Below, one piece after another: positions 6,533-7,001 of a DNA stretch of 7,001 nt. The position numbers and the translations under genes were made by a program. The notes below the pieces were generated by a model, which was given only the letters and a program-made list of their open reading frames with translations, was not told the DNA's origin and searched no databases. Where the stretch lies: positions 1-7,001 of the forward strand of contig JACNFT010000101.1 in NCBI GenBank assembly GCA_014384505.1. The letters are read 5' to 3'. How positions within the stretch are numbered: position 1 is the stretch's first letter; every line of letters begins with the position of its first letter. The DNA comes from Cryomorphaceae bacterium (GTDB lineage Bacteria; Bacteroidota; Bacteroidia; Flavobacteriales; BACL11).

Positions 6533-7001
6533 ATGGAAAAAAAAGATACACGATCAGGATTTGGAGCGGGATTAACAGAATTAGGCAGGACTAACCCTAA
6601 TGTGGTAGCACTTTGTGCTGACCTTACTGGGTCGCTTAAAATGAATGATTTTCAAAATGAAAATCCTGAACGATTTTTCCAAATTGGGATTGCTGAAGCA
6701 AATATGATTGGAATTGCTGCAGGTATGACGATTGGTGGTAAAATCCCTTTTACAGGTACTTTTGCTAACTTTTCCACTTCTCGTGTGTATGATCAAATTC
6801 GTCAATCAGTAGCTTACTCGGGTAAAAATGTAAAGATTTGTGCTTCTCATGCTGGGGTTACATTAGGGGAAGATGGGGCTACTCATCAAGTATTAGAAGA
6901 TATTGGTATGATGAAAATGTTACCACACATGGTAGTTATCAATACTTGTGATTATAATCAAACTAAGGCGGCTACTATTGCTATTGCTGACCATGAAGGA
7001 C
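6533..7001 (+). CDS. Transketolase, C-terminal subunit (catalytic half), cut by the window edge
   Basis: This is the second half of the split transketolase, holding the pyrimidine-binding and C-terminal domains, and it should assemble with the subunit encoded at 4323-5168. 156 codons are visible and the frame is open to the right edge; split-form members are usually a little over 300 residues. Near the start are RSGFGAGLTELG and CADLTGSLKM, then FFQIGIAEANMIGIAAG, in which E55 is the glutamate that activates thiamine diphosphate. FTGTFANFSTSRVYDQIR at 73-90 and SHAGVTLGEDGATHQVLEDI at 105-124 complete the pyrimidine-binding domain. The ATG lies one base after the vWA stop, with no Shine-Dalgarno, so translation probably depends on coupling to the preceding gene. 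An A8 run directly follows the second codon's G. Identity is clear from the motifs and the linked N-terminal subunit. Confidence 0.93.
   Translation, partial: MEKKDTRSGFGAGLTELGRTNPNVVALCADLTGSLKMNDFQNENPERFFQIGIAEANMIGIAAGMTIGGKIPFTGTFANFSTSRVYDQIRQSVAYSGKNVKICASHAGVTLGEDGATHQVLEDIGMMKMLPHMVVINTCDYNQTKAATIAIADHEG

Noticed and set aside
6537..6544. A8 run just after the start of the transketolase C-terminal subunit as a phase-variation tract
   Set aside because: Runs of this length of A are expected in DNA this AT-rich, the frame is intact, and phase variation of a central metabolic enzyme is improbable.
5839..6805. Minus-strand open frames at 5839-6078 and 6581-6805
   Set aside because: Both lie antisense to clear coding sequence (the vWA tail and the transketolase C-terminal subunit) and lack any motif.
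4323..7001. The two transketolase genes as fragments of one gene broken by insertion of the vWA gene
   Set aside because: Each half has its own start, motifs and a family-typical boundary, and two-subunit transketolases are well known. No direct repeats or inverted ends of a mobile element flank the vWA gene.

Overview
The window looks like chromosomal DNA from a low-GC member of the Bacteroidota, most likely near Flavobacteriales. Four things point that way: AT-rich coding sequence throughout; three intergenic matches to the Bacteroidota -7 promoter element TAnnTTTG at plausible distances from starts; almost no Shine-Dalgarno sequences; and a topoisomerase IV pair and two-gene transketolase of the kind found in that phylum. 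All genes fit the same compositional background and no insertion sequence, tRNA, rRNA or CRISPR array was seen.

Left block (1-2828, all minus strand): an operon reading parE, then a small membrane protein, then parC, which runs off the left edge. The three frames overlap by 8 nt and then 1 nt, so the membrane protein is locked between the two topoisomerase IV subunits and is probably translationally coupled to both. A promoter and an AAGGA ribosome site lie just upstream of parE.

Middle (3017-4114, minus): ychF, an intact P-loop ATPase/GTPase of the Obg/HAS class. It has its own promoter and is separated from parE by 188 nt. The 208-nt region at 4115-4322 is a divergent promoter region, with one TATCTTTG element facing each way and an imperfect 12-nt direct repeat in a G-free stretch.

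Right block (4323-7001, plus): the N-terminal transketolase subunit gene, then a gene for a secreted von Willebrand factor A (vWA) protein with a beta-rich tail, then the C-terminal transketolase subunit gene, which runs off the right edge. The vWA frame overlaps the first half-gene by 11 nt and ends 1 nt before the second. The two halves of one cytosolic enzyme therefore flank, in what looks like a single transcript, a protein predicted to be exported.

The two points most worth a second look are this vWA gene inside the split transketolase operon and the membrane protein wedged between parE and parC.
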